Shown piece by piece: positions 1 through 5,049 of a stretch of DNA of 5,049 nt (the first letter of the stretch is position 1; each line of letters opens with the position of its first letter). The DNA lies in the NCBI GenBank assembly GCA_903958265.1, contig CAJBSQ010000372.1, forward strand, positions 1 through 5,049, given 5' to 3'. Made by a program: the position numbers and the translations under genes. A model generated the notes under the pieces. It worked only from the letters and a program-made list of their open reading frames with translations, had not been told where the DNA came from and did no database searches. Source of the DNA: an uncultured Planctomycetaceae bacterium (lineage in GTDB: Bacteria; Planctomycetota; Planctomycetia; Pirellulales; UBA1268).

Positions 1-965
1 AACACCGCGATCCACCCGCCGAGACAGACGGCCACCGCGAGCCGCCTGCCACAGCGGGTCGAGAGCCACCCGATGCCGAGCGCTCCGGGGAGCGCGACCG
101 CCTGCACGAGCAGCACGAGCCTGACGAGCGCCGGCCCGTCGAGGTCAAACTGCTCGAGCGCCAGGCTCGAGAACTGCGAGATCGCCGTCTGCACGGCGCC
201 CAGGGCGAGCATGGCGCCCACGAGCACCGGTCCGAGTGGTGCCGCGGTGTCGACGGCCGCGGGGCGGGCGAGGCTCGCCGCGAAATCGAGAAGTTCGCGA
301 CCCGAGGTCGCGGCGTGCCGTTCCCCCCCGCCGTCGCCGAATCGGGCGAACGCCGCGGGCAGCGAGAACACGAGCCACCAGCCGGCCGTCATCGCGAAGG
401 CCGCTCGCAGGCCGCCGGCGGCCGTGAGCCCCAGGCGGTCATGGGCCGTCACGATCGCGGTGGCGGCGACCAGCGCGATGGCGCCACCGGCGTAGCCCGC
501 GGCGAAGCCCCAGGCGGAGAGCCGGTCGGCGTCGCGGTCGCCGGCGATCCGCGGGAGCAGGCTCCCGGTGAACACCTGCGCGAGATCGAACCCCACCGCA
601 CTCGCCACGATCGCCGCTACCACGGCCAGTCGTGCCCCCGGAGGCACCGCGGCCAGGAGCAGCAGTCCGCCCACCCCGATCAGCGTGGCGGAGAACAGGG
701 CCTGCTGGTGCGCATGACGCCGATCGGCCCAGGCTGCCGCCCACGGTGTCAGTGCCGCACTGGCCAGCATCGCCACTGCGAGCGTCCAGGCCCAGACCAC
801 GCCGGCAGGCACGCCCCAGCCGCCGCCCGGAAACACCACCCGCTCCACGTAGGCGACCACGAGCGTGATCAGTACGGTCGAGAATCCGCTGGCGGCCCAG
901 TCGAGCAGGATCCAGGCCAGGCGGCCGCGAGCGGCTGGTTGATCGGTCGGTGGGCCGCGTTCCAC
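1..965 (-). CDS. MFS transporter, UMF1 / Atg22-like family (C-terminus outside the window)
   Basis: This is a polytopic inner-membrane carrier, and about 321 codons are visible without a stop before the frame leaves the window. UMF1-family proteins are usually a little over 400 residues, so roughly the last quarter is missing. Seen: a short polar N-terminus, then WILLDWAASGF at residues 18-28, which matches the family's hallmark W-x-L-x-D-W-A opening of helix 1. An MFS motif-A-like loop, TPWAAAWADRR (73-83), sits between helices 2 and 3. LLPRIAG (136-142) is followed by LSAWGFAAGYAGG (149-161), matching the family's 'S..G.a.GY.GG' signature. Hydrophobic helices alternate with short loops throughout. 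The GTG start is chosen because an AGGAAA site lies 10 bases upstream and the conserved helix 1 follows closely. The gene starts 34 bases after the acyltransferase-like gene, so it is probably the fifth cistron of the operon. Fungal Atg22 exports vacuolar amino acids; the bacterial substrates are mostly unknown, and I infer none here. Confidence 0.85.
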   Translation of the reverse strand, partial: MERGPPTDQPAARGRLAWILLDWAASGFSTVLITLVVAYVERVVFPGGGWGVPAGVVWAWTLAVAMLASAALTPWAAAWADRRHAHQQALFSATLIGVGGLLLLAAVPPGARLAVVAAIVASAVGFDLAQVFTGSLLPRIAGDRDADRLSAWGFAAGYAGGAIALVAATAIVTAHDRLGLTAAGGLRAAFAMTAGWWLVFSLPAAFARFGDGGGERHAATSGRELLDFAASLARPAAVDTAAPLGPVLVGAMLALGAVQTAISQFSSLALEQFDLDGPALVRLVLLVQAVALPGALGIGWLSTRCGRRLAVAVCLGGWIAV

Positions 966-972
966 GGGGGTG

Positions 973-979
973 TTTTCCT
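973..979 (-). promoter_or_regulatory. Ribosome binding site deciding the GTG start of the MFS gene
   Basis: On the minus strand AGGAAAA precedes the GTG at 965, with 10 bases between AGGA and the start codon. It lies in the 34-base gap after the upstream stop codon. It is one of the clearer Shine-Dalgarno-like sites in the window and favours this GTG over later starts, which would cut into helix 1. Confidence 0.55.
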
Positions 980-999
980 GTCGGTGGCCCGGCGGCGAA

Positions 1000-2133
1000 C
1001 TACGGATCGCACAGCCAGCGGAGCGCTGATTCTGCCGAAGGGGCGCCCGGACGGTCCATCCGCTCCGAAAGCCAGGCGGCGAGAAACAGAAACGCCGCCG
1101 CCCAGGCGATCGCGGTCGAGGCGGGCGTGGCCACCTGCCAGAGTGCCGTCGGCTCACCCGTCGTCACGAAGCCCACGAGCCAGAGTGGCCAGACGTGGGC
1201 GACGTGATGGAGGACGTAAAGCGAGAGCGAGTGGCGGCTCATCGCACCCGCGATCCGCTGAAACGGACCGCGGCCATCGGCGTGTGGGTCGAGCACGCGG
1301 TGGAGGAGCGTGGCCAGCAGGATCGCGCCTCCGATCGTGCCCAGCACGTACGCGGTGGTGGGCGGAAACATGGCCCAGAGCCGGTCGTGCGTGACCAGCC
1401 GCACCGGCACGAGGGGCCGGGCGGCGATCGTCACGGCCGCCCCCGCCAGCAGCAGGCCGCCGGCGGCGATGGCCGCCGCCGGGCCGCGGTGGTCGTGACG
1501 GCCGTAGATCAGCGGCGCGGCGAGGAACCCGGCCAGCGGCAGCGCGAGCCAGGGGAAGACCGGGAAGTAGCCCGTCGCGAAGTAGCCGAGCACCACCTCC
1601 CCGAGCGTGAACTCATAGTCGTAGAAGCCCTCGGCCCACGACGCCCGGTAGTCGGCGACCGCCCGCAGCGTCGGTGCGAGCCCCACGAGCAGGCCACAGG
1701 CCACCGCCGGGACGGCCGGAGCCGTTCGCCGGGCGACGTCGAGGGCCAGCATCGCCGTGCCAATCAGCGTGAGGATGTCCCAGTTGAAGACATCCTCCGG
1801 CATCCAGACCAGCACGTTGAACGCGAATCCAAACAGGATCAGGAACAGGCCGCGGCGGACGGTGATCTTCGAGATCTCATCGCTGTCGCGGCCGCGGGCG
1901 GCCTGGGCATCGGCCCAGAGCCGGTAGCTGACGCCCGAGAGAAACGTGAACAGCGGCGCCGCGAAGCCGGTCGGCATCCACCAGTAGCGGTTGGCGCCGA
2001 TGAAGGGGCCGCTCTCGATGTCGTAGGAGCCGGCAAGATTTTCGACGAAGTGAACGACCGTCATCAGCACGATGGCGGTCGTCCGGAGGACATCGATCGA
2101 CACCAGCCGCGTCGCAGCCCGCGGGGCCGTCAT
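1000..2133 (-). CDS. Multi-pass membrane acyltransferase-like protein (HGSNAT_cat / DUF1624 group)
   Basis: A 377-residue integral membrane protein with about nine or ten hydrophobic segments. Seen: the N-terminal R-x-x-S-I-D-x-x-R motif (R9, S12, I13, D14, R17) followed by H28 in helix 1, the usual opening of the HGSNAT_cat/DUF1624 and related acyltransferase families. Next come PLFTFLSGVS (60-69), a basic RRGLFLILFGF segment (93-103), FNWDILTLIG (116-125) and GYFPVFPWL (188-196). Near the end SLSLYVLHH (302-310) resembles the late 'SLxLYxxH' helix of membrane acyltransferases. The family includes human heparan-alpha-glucosaminide N-acetyltransferase, which carries acetyl groups across a membrane; the bacterial members are mostly uncharacterised. 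The start at 2133 is preferred to an upstream ATG at 2259, because the extra 42 residues are Arg-rich, precede the conserved motif and lie over the upstream gene. The start overlaps that gene's stop as ATGA, implying translational coupling. The substrate is unknown, and an acyltransferase-3-like role is possible. Confidence 0.75.
   Translation of the reverse strand: MTAPRAATRLVSIDVLRTTAIVLMTVVHFVENLAGSYDIESGPFIGANRYWWMPTGFAAPLFTFLSGVSYRLWADAQAARGRDSDEISKITVRRGLFLILFGFAFNVLVWMPEDVFNWDILTLIGTAMLALDVARRTAPAVPAVACGLLVGLAPTLRAVADYRASWAEGFYDYEFTLGEVVLGYFATGYFPVFPWLALPLAGFLAAPLIYGRHDHRGPAAAIAAGGLLLAGAAVTIAARPLVPVRLVTHDRLWAMFPPTTAYVLGTIGGAILLATLLHRVLDPHADGRGPFQRIAGAMSRHSLSLYVLHHVAHVWPLWLVGFVTTGEPTALWQVATPASTAIAWAAAFLFLAAWLSERMDRPGAPSAESALRWLCDP
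2130..2133 (-). other. ATGA stop/start overlap between two cistrons
   Basis: On the minus strand the ATG of the acyltransferase-like gene (2133-2131) overlaps the TGA of the tail-anchored protein gene (2132-2130). Such four-base overlaps normally mark translational coupling within one mRNA, so the two proteins are probably made together. No clear Shine-Dalgarno site precedes the ATG, which fits re-initiation by the terminating ribosome. Confidence 0.8.
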
Positions 2134-2915
2134 GGCGTGTGGGTCGCCAGCAGATCGACCGTGATCAGCACGACCTCGACCGCCAGCAGGAGGATGATCA
2201 CCCATTCGAGCGTCGCGTGCCGCCTCGAGGTGAGATACTCGGCGGCGCGATCGCCGCACCCGGAATAGACGCGCTCCAGCAGATCGGCCTGCTCGCCGGC
2301 ATGCTCGAGCCGTTCGAGCACTCGGCCGCGGTCGCGGAGCCGCTCGCCGAGTTGGCCGGCGAGCGTTGGGGGCTGCGGGGCCGGCCGCTCGAGCACCGGC
2401 GCCAGGACGACCAGCCGGCGACGGAGCGAGACGGCCTCCGCGAACCGGCTGGCAAGTTCTCGCCGTCGCGGCAGCGACTGCTCGTCGAATCCGAAGGCGA
2501 GCGGGGCATCGCCGTCAACGTGCTCCAGCCCAGCGGCGATCCGTCGCTCGACGTCGCGGAGTTCGGCCTCGCGTTCGGTGAAGTCCACGAGCGCCGTCCG
2601 CATGGCGGGGAGACGGTCGACGGCAGCGAGGGCCGCAGCGCGGCGGGGGCTCCAGACGGCGTGCGTGCCGTACAGCGGGATGACCAGCGGTCGATCGCCT
2701 CCGGGCGTCGCTGCCGCGGCCCACGAGCTGGCCCGGGCCTCGAGTTCCGCGATCATCGCCTCGTGCTCCGATGCCTCGACGATCGGAATGGGCACCAGCG
2801 CGAGTTCGCAGACCCCGCCGTCGGCGAGCGGCATCCGCTCGATCAGCGTGTCGGGGGGCAGCCCGTTGACGGCGATCGGTGAAGCCTCGGTGAACGGCTG
2901 GTGGCTGGTGATCAT
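2130..2915 (-). CDS. Tail-anchored helical protein, possibly RMD1/DUF155-like
   Basis: A 261-residue protein with no signal peptide, a charged helical body and one hydrophobic helix at the extreme C-terminus (about 236-256, beginning LEWVIILLLAVEVVL). The body is soluble in character, and residues roughly 105-130 and 185-230 are rich in Glu/Arg/Leu/Ala heptad-like patterns that could form coiled coils. The C-terminal arrangement is a helical segment with repeated Arg/Leu, then a 'LEW-I-I-L-L-x-x-E-V' membrane helix. It resembles the end of RMD1/SIF2 (DUF155) proteins, whose eukaryotic members sit in the mitochondrial inner membrane and whose bacterial members have no settled function. The N-terminal half does not give me a clear family match, so the assignment is tentative; an unclassified tail-anchored protein is the alternative. 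The ATG at 2915 lies 21 bases after the flavoenzyme's stop, with only weak purine-rich sequence (GGACGAAAG) before it. The stop overlaps the next gene's start. Confidence 0.6.
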   Translation of the reverse strand: MITSHQPFTEASPIAVNGLPPDTLIERMPLADGGVCELALVPIPIVEASEHEAMIAELEARASSWAAAATPGGDRPLVIPLYGTHAVWSPRRAAALAAVDRLPAMRTALVDFTEREAELRDVERRIAAGLEHVDGDAPLAFGFDEQSLPRRRELASRFAEAVSLRRRLVVLAPVLERPAPQPPTLAGQLGERLRDRGRVLERLEHAGEQADLLERVYSGCGDRAAEYLTSRRHATLEWVIILLLAVEVVLITVDLLATHTP

Positions 2916-2936
2916 CGAAGTGCTTTCGTCCGGTGG

Positions 2937-4304
2937 TCAGCTGAGGTTCGCCGCCAGCCACCCCGCGACGTAGTCGGCGGAATCGAGCACACCGTTGAGT
3001 GTGCTGTCGTAAAGATAGTCGCCGACGACGAACAGGTGGGGATGGCCGACAGGGTCGGGCTGATGCCGCCGGTCGATCGGCGGTGGTTTCCAGCCGCCCG
3101 GCAGCCCGCTGACGGCCCCCGTCCAGCGGTGCACCCGGGCCTCCATGAGATGGCGGCGGGGATCGCCAAACCATGCCGGCAACGAGTCGAGCGTGGCAGC
3201 GATGAGCGCGTCGTCGTCACGGGCGGCCCAGTCTTCTGCCGCGGCGCCGCCCACCAACCATCCCAGCACGCCGTGCCGCGGCTCGGGCTCGCGGGCCGAC
3301 TCGTCGTAGAGGCAGCAGCCGCCGAAGGCGTCGAGCATCAGGTAGCCGCCGTCCATTCGGCGGCGCCAGAAGGGCTCGTCGAAGAGCGCTGTCACCCGCA
3401 GGTAGTGCGCCGGATGATCAAACCGCAGGCAGTGGCGACGAAGCGCCGCTGCGAGCTCGTCGCCCGTGAATCGCACGGCGGTGAGATGCTGGAGCGGCAG
3501 CGCGAGCACCACCGCATCGAACGGCCCGGCTGTTGCACCCCGCTGTGCCCCCCCGGTGGTGAGCATGTAGCCCTGATCCACCAGACGAACCTCGGTCACC
3601 GGCGACTGGAGTCGGATCTCCGCGTCTATGCGGCAGGCCAACGCGTCGATCAGCTGCTCGTTCCCACCGGCAATGCAGTAGAGCCGCATGTAGGCGGGAT
3701 CGTTCATCAGGTAGTTCTGCAGCCCGTACGACGTGCTCGTGCGGTCTGGTTCCGTGGCGAGATCGCTACGGATCATCGTCTCGAGGTAGCGGCGGGCGGC
3801 GGTGTCGCGGATCCCGTCGAGCATGGTGTCGAACGGTCGCGACGGGCCCGCGGGCGTGTCGTCTGAGGCATAGAACTCCCGCGGCGTCATCCATCCCTGC
3901 GCCCGCGCGTCGAACCGCTCGAGCTCGCGGCGGGCCCGGGGGCCGAGGTGGTGGGCAACGTCATCGACGTTGGAGATCGACGCGCCGTCGACGATCACCG
4001 AGGCGCCGCCGAGCGGCACGGTGGCCAAGCCGAGCTGGGCCACCAGGTTTCGGAGCGGATCCTCGCCCACGGGCGTGTAGTCGTAGAGTTCGGCGGCACC
4101 GGCCGCGGAGTGGACCGGTGCCGCCGCGAACGAGGGGGTGAGGACCTTGCCGCCGAGACGATGACTCGCCTCGAAGATGGTCGTGCGAATCGTCGCGGCC
4201 GCGCACTGCCCAAGAAAGTAGGCCGTGAGCAGGCCACCGGGGCCGCCGCCAACCACGGCGACCCGCCAAGCCCGGCCCGGTCCGTCGTGTGGCAGTGAAA
4301 TCAC
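2937..4304 (-). CDS. FAD-dependent oxidoreductase, flavin amine oxidase superfamily
   Basis: A complete, probably cytoplasmic 455-residue flavoenzyme. Seen: a Rossmann dinucleotide-binding motif VAVVGGGPGG (15-24); the ribose-binding acid E45 at the end of the second strand; and the RLGGK motif (49-53) typical of amine oxidase and protoporphyrinogen oxidase relatives. These are followed by GAAELYDY (69-76), a substrate-domain stretch ending in IAGGNEQL (211-218), the FAD-domain strand DAVVLALP (263-270), and a C-terminal flavin-binding segment LFVVGDYLYDSTLNG (424-438), where G428 and D429 are the usual FAD contacts. Length and domain order are normal for the superfamily, which oxidises amines, amino acids, porphyrinogens or polyenes using FAD. 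The substrate cannot be inferred. There is no N-terminal hydrophobic signal. The start is GTG; no other in-frame start lies between it and the preceding gene, and the next GTG is codon 17, inside the Rossmann strand. No good ribosome site precedes it. It lies 52 bases after the small membrane protein gene. Confidence 0.85.
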   Translation of the reverse strand: MISLPHDGPGRAWRVAVVGGGPGGLLTAYFLGQCAAATIRTTIFEASHRLGGKVLTPSFAAAPVHSAAGAAELYDYTPVGEDPLRNLVAQLGLATVPLGGASVIVDGASISNVDDVAHHLGPRARRELERFDARAQGWMTPREFYASDDTPAGPSRPFDTMLDGIRDTAARRYLETMIRSDLATEPDRTSTSYGLQNYLMNDPAYMRLYCIAGGNEQLIDALACRIDAEIRLQSPVTEVRLVDQGYMLTTGGAQRGATAGPFDAVVLALPLQHLTAVRFTGDELAAALRRHCLRFDHPAHYLRVTALFDEPFWRRRMDGGYLMLDAFGGCCLYDESAREPEPRHGVLGWLVGGAAAEDWAARDDDALIAATLDSLPAWFGDPRRHLMEARVHRWTGAVSGLPGGWKPPPIDRRHQPDPVGHPHLFVVGDYLYDSTLNGVLDSADYVAGWLAANLS

Positions 4305-4356
4305 AATGCCAGTTGAACGGTTTGGACGGTCCGACGTTGCGGCCGCCCTTCCAGAT

Positions 4357-4608
4357 TTACCGGCCGGGCTGCCAGAGATGGAGCGTTTCCGCGGTCGGAA
4401 TGCCGTAGAGCACTTCGATCGGCAGTGCCGTGGAGACGTCCGCCGAGCCCGCGACCGGCTTCAGGGCCGTGATCGTCACGGGCGGTGGGGCCAGCGGCCC
4501 GCGGTCTGCGAACCAGATCCAGCCGGCAAAGCCGAAGGCCGCGAGCACGGGGGCGAAGGCGAGCAGTGGGCGGGGGCCCCACGGGCCGATCGAGGTGGAG
4601 AAACGCAT
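4357..4608 (-). CDS. Small single-pass membrane protein of unknown function
   Basis: I do not recognise this 83-residue protein. It has a short basic N-terminus (R2, R13), one hydrophobic helix at about 15-34 (LLAFAPVLAAFGFAGWIWFA), a proline-rich linker (PLAPPPV, about 38-44) and a mixed C-terminal part ending LHLWQPGR. By the positive-inside rule the C-terminal ~48 residues should face the periplasm. An uncleaved anchor is more likely than a lipoprotein, since there is no Cys lipobox. Codon use is strongly G/C at third positions, as in the neighbouring genes. The competing frame here is an Arg/Pro-rich shadow, so this frame is the likely real one. It is the first gene after the ade terminator and stands 52 bases before the flavoenzyme, so it may head the operon. 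The ATG has no obvious Shine-Dalgarno sequence, and the start is less certain than the frame. Confidence 0.6.
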   Translation of the reverse strand: MRFSTSIGPWGPRPLLAFAPVLAAFGFAGWIWFADRGPLAPPPVTITALKPVAGSADVSTALPIEVLYGIPTAETLHLWQPGR

Positions 4609-4630
4609 GACGAGGCTCGATGGGAGGAGG

Positions 4631-4648
4631 CCGGGAACGAATCCCCGG
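4631..4648 (-). other. Short hairpin in the leader of the small membrane protein gene
   Basis: On the minus strand CCGGGGA-TTCG-TTCCCGG can form a seven-pair stem, including one G-U pair, with a UUCG loop. It lies 22 bases before the ATG at 4608 and has no T-tract after it, so it is not a convincing terminator. It could stabilise the mRNA 5' end or affect access to the start. Chance is also possible in DNA this GC-rich. Confidence 0.35.
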
Positions 4649-4661
4649 TGAGGGCCATGCC

Positions 4662-4691
4662 AAAAGTTTAGCCGCGCTTCCCGAGCGCGGC
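4662..4691 (-). terminator. Probable intrinsic terminator of ade
   Basis: On the minus strand GCCGCGCT-CGGGA-AGCGCGGC (4691-4671) forms a perfect eight-pair GC-rich stem with a five-base loop. It is followed by TAAACTTTT, a short and imperfect T-rich tract. It sits about 60 bases after the ade stop codon, in the right orientation. It separates ade from the downstream five-gene cluster. The broken T-tract makes it a moderate rather than strong terminator. Confidence 0.55.
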
Positions 4692-4723
4692 CGGGAGGCG
4701 GACGGTTCGATGGGCGTGCTCCG

Positions 4724-4738
4724 CGACCCTGCGGGTCG
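4724..4738 (-). repeat. Small inverted repeat just after ade
   Basis: The plus strand reads CGACCC-TGC-GGGTCG, a perfect six-pair inverted repeat with a three-base loop, 14 bases beyond the ade stop codon. The octamer CGGGTCGT occurs twice here (4732-4739 and 4741-4748), so the 5' arm can pair with either copy. There is no T-tract. It may protect the 3' end of the ade mRNA or assist termination at the larger hairpin downstream. Confidence 0.35.
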
Positions 4739-4752
4739 TTCGGGTCGTGACG

Positions 4753-5049
4753 TCAGTCCGCCAGGCTGACGGGCTCAAACCGCTCCACGTCGAACAGGCC
4801 AGCCGGGCCGATCTTGAGCGACGGAATCACGAGCAACGCCATGAACGAGAGCGTCATGAAGGGGGCCGCGAGCGTCGCGCCGAGGGCCTTGGCACGGCGG
4901 TCGAGGTCGGAATACGCGGCGGCCACCTCCCCGCCCGGCCGGTCCGACATCAGGCCGGCGATCGGCAGCGGGAGCACGGCGTCGCCGTCTGGTCCGGCCA
5001 CGGAGAGCCCGCCGCGGGCACCGATCACGAGGTTCACGGCCCGGGCGAG
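4753..5049 (-). CDS. ade: Adenine deaminase, C-terminal part (N-terminus outside the window)
   Basis: The last ~98 residues of adenine deaminase (EC 3.5.4.2), which converts adenine to hypoxanthine and ammonia in purine salvage in the cytoplasm. The visible part matches the C-terminal domain of the Ade/AdeC family. Seen: VNLVIGARGGLSV near the window edge, then LPLPIAGLMSD with the family's characteristic 'LPLPxAGLMS' stretch, a helix ending KALGATL, then APFMTLSFMALLVIPSLKI, which matches the 'DPFxTLSFxALPVIPxLKLT' signature, and a final GLFDVERFEPV. The frame is open through the right edge with no in-window start; the GTG at 5037 is an internal valine. The catalytic metal-binding residues lie in the missing part, so activity cannot be judged. 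The gene ends at a TGA and is followed by hairpins, including a likely terminator, so it is probably transcribed separately from the genes to its left. Confidence 0.92.
   Translation of the reverse strand, partial: LARAVNLVIGARGGLSVAGPDGDAVLPLPIAGLMSDRPGGEVAAAYSDLDRRAKALGATLAAPFMTLSFMALLVIPSLKIGPAGLFDVERFEPVSLAD

Noticed and set aside
315..1394. Plus-strand open frame of 359 codons across the MFS gene and part of the next gene
   Set aside because: It is Arg/Pro/Gly-rich low-complexity sequence, lies antisense to two well-supported genes and shows no recognisable motif.
2134..2259. N-terminal extension of the acyltransferase-like protein to an ATG at 2259
   Set aside because: The extra 42 residues are Arg-rich, not family-like and overlap the upstream coding region; the ATG at 2133 gives the conserved N-terminus and a normal ATGA overlap.
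1195..2268. Long plus-strand open frame of 357 codons opposite the acyltransferase-like gene
   Set aside because: The product is rich in Arg, Glu, Gly and His, with no domain or membrane pattern, while the opposite strand encodes a clear membrane protein family. In DNA this GC-rich, stops are rare in antisense frames.
2901..3866. Plus-strand open frame of 321 codons opposite the flavoenzyme
   Set aside because: No recognisable fold or motif; the minus strand here carries unmistakable FAD-binding motifs.
4301..4663. Minus-strand open frame of 120 codons overlapping the small membrane protein gene
   Set aside because: It is Arg/Pro-rich with no hydrophobic or conserved segment and runs into the flavoenzyme start; the 83-residue frame has better codon bias and a plausible membrane helix.
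4225..4671. Plus-strand open frame of 148 codons over the gap and the small gene
   Set aside because: It crosses a likely minus-strand terminator and gene boundaries, and its composition is typical of a high-GC shadow frame.
4660..4671. A -10-like TAAACT on the minus strand as promoter of the operon
   Set aside because: Only four of six bases match the consensus, no -35-like element lies at the right distance, and the bases are better explained as the T-rich tail of the terminator.
4753..5037. A separate 94-residue small protein starting at 5037
   Set aside because: The start would be a GTG in the middle of the adenine deaminase C-terminal domain; the frame is open to the window edge and the residues before it (LARA) also fit the family.
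1..5049. Mobile element, CRISPR, tRNA or defence system
   Set aside because: No terminal inverted repeats, transposase or integrase motifs, spaced repeats, tRNA-like cloverleaf or defence-gene domains were seen; all coding space is taken by metabolic and membrane genes.

Overview
The window is very GC-rich, and every gene I can support lies on the minus strand. Genes therefore read from the right-hand end to the left. The strong G/C bias at third codon positions, GTG starts and weak Shine-Dalgarno sites, together with the gene families present, suggest a high-GC environmental bacterium. A planctomycete is my best guess, but this is inferred from style and content; no marker gene proves it.

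Layout in transcription order: (1) 5049-4753, the last ~98 residues of adenine deaminase (ade), a purine-salvage enzyme. (2) 4752-4609, a 144-base intergenic stretch with three hairpins. The middle one looks like an intrinsic terminator for ade, so the genes beyond it are probably a separate transcription unit. (3) 4608-4357, a small unrecognised single-pass membrane protein. (4) 4304-2937, a complete FAD-dependent oxidoreductase of the flavin amine oxidase superfamily. (5) 2915-2130, a tail-anchored, charged, helical protein whose C-terminus resembles the RMD1/DUF155 family. (6) 2133-1000, a polytopic membrane protein of the HGSNAT_cat/DUF1624 acyltransferase-like group. It overlaps the previous gene by an ATGA junction. 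(7) 965 to beyond base 1, the N-terminal three quarters of an MFS transporter of the UMF1/Atg22-like family.

Genes 3-7 are spaced 52, 21, -4 and 34 bases apart, so they look like one operon. Four of the five products are predicted membrane proteins and the fifth is a soluble flavoenzyme. A reasonable but unproven reading is a small membrane-associated module in which a flavoenzyme oxidises a small molecule, an acyltransferase-like protein modifies something at the membrane, and an MFS carrier moves a solute. The substrates cannot be read from the sequence. I see no mobile element, tRNA, rRNA or CRISPR array, and no gene-free stretch longer than 300 bases. The long plus-strand open frames are high-GC shadows of these genes.
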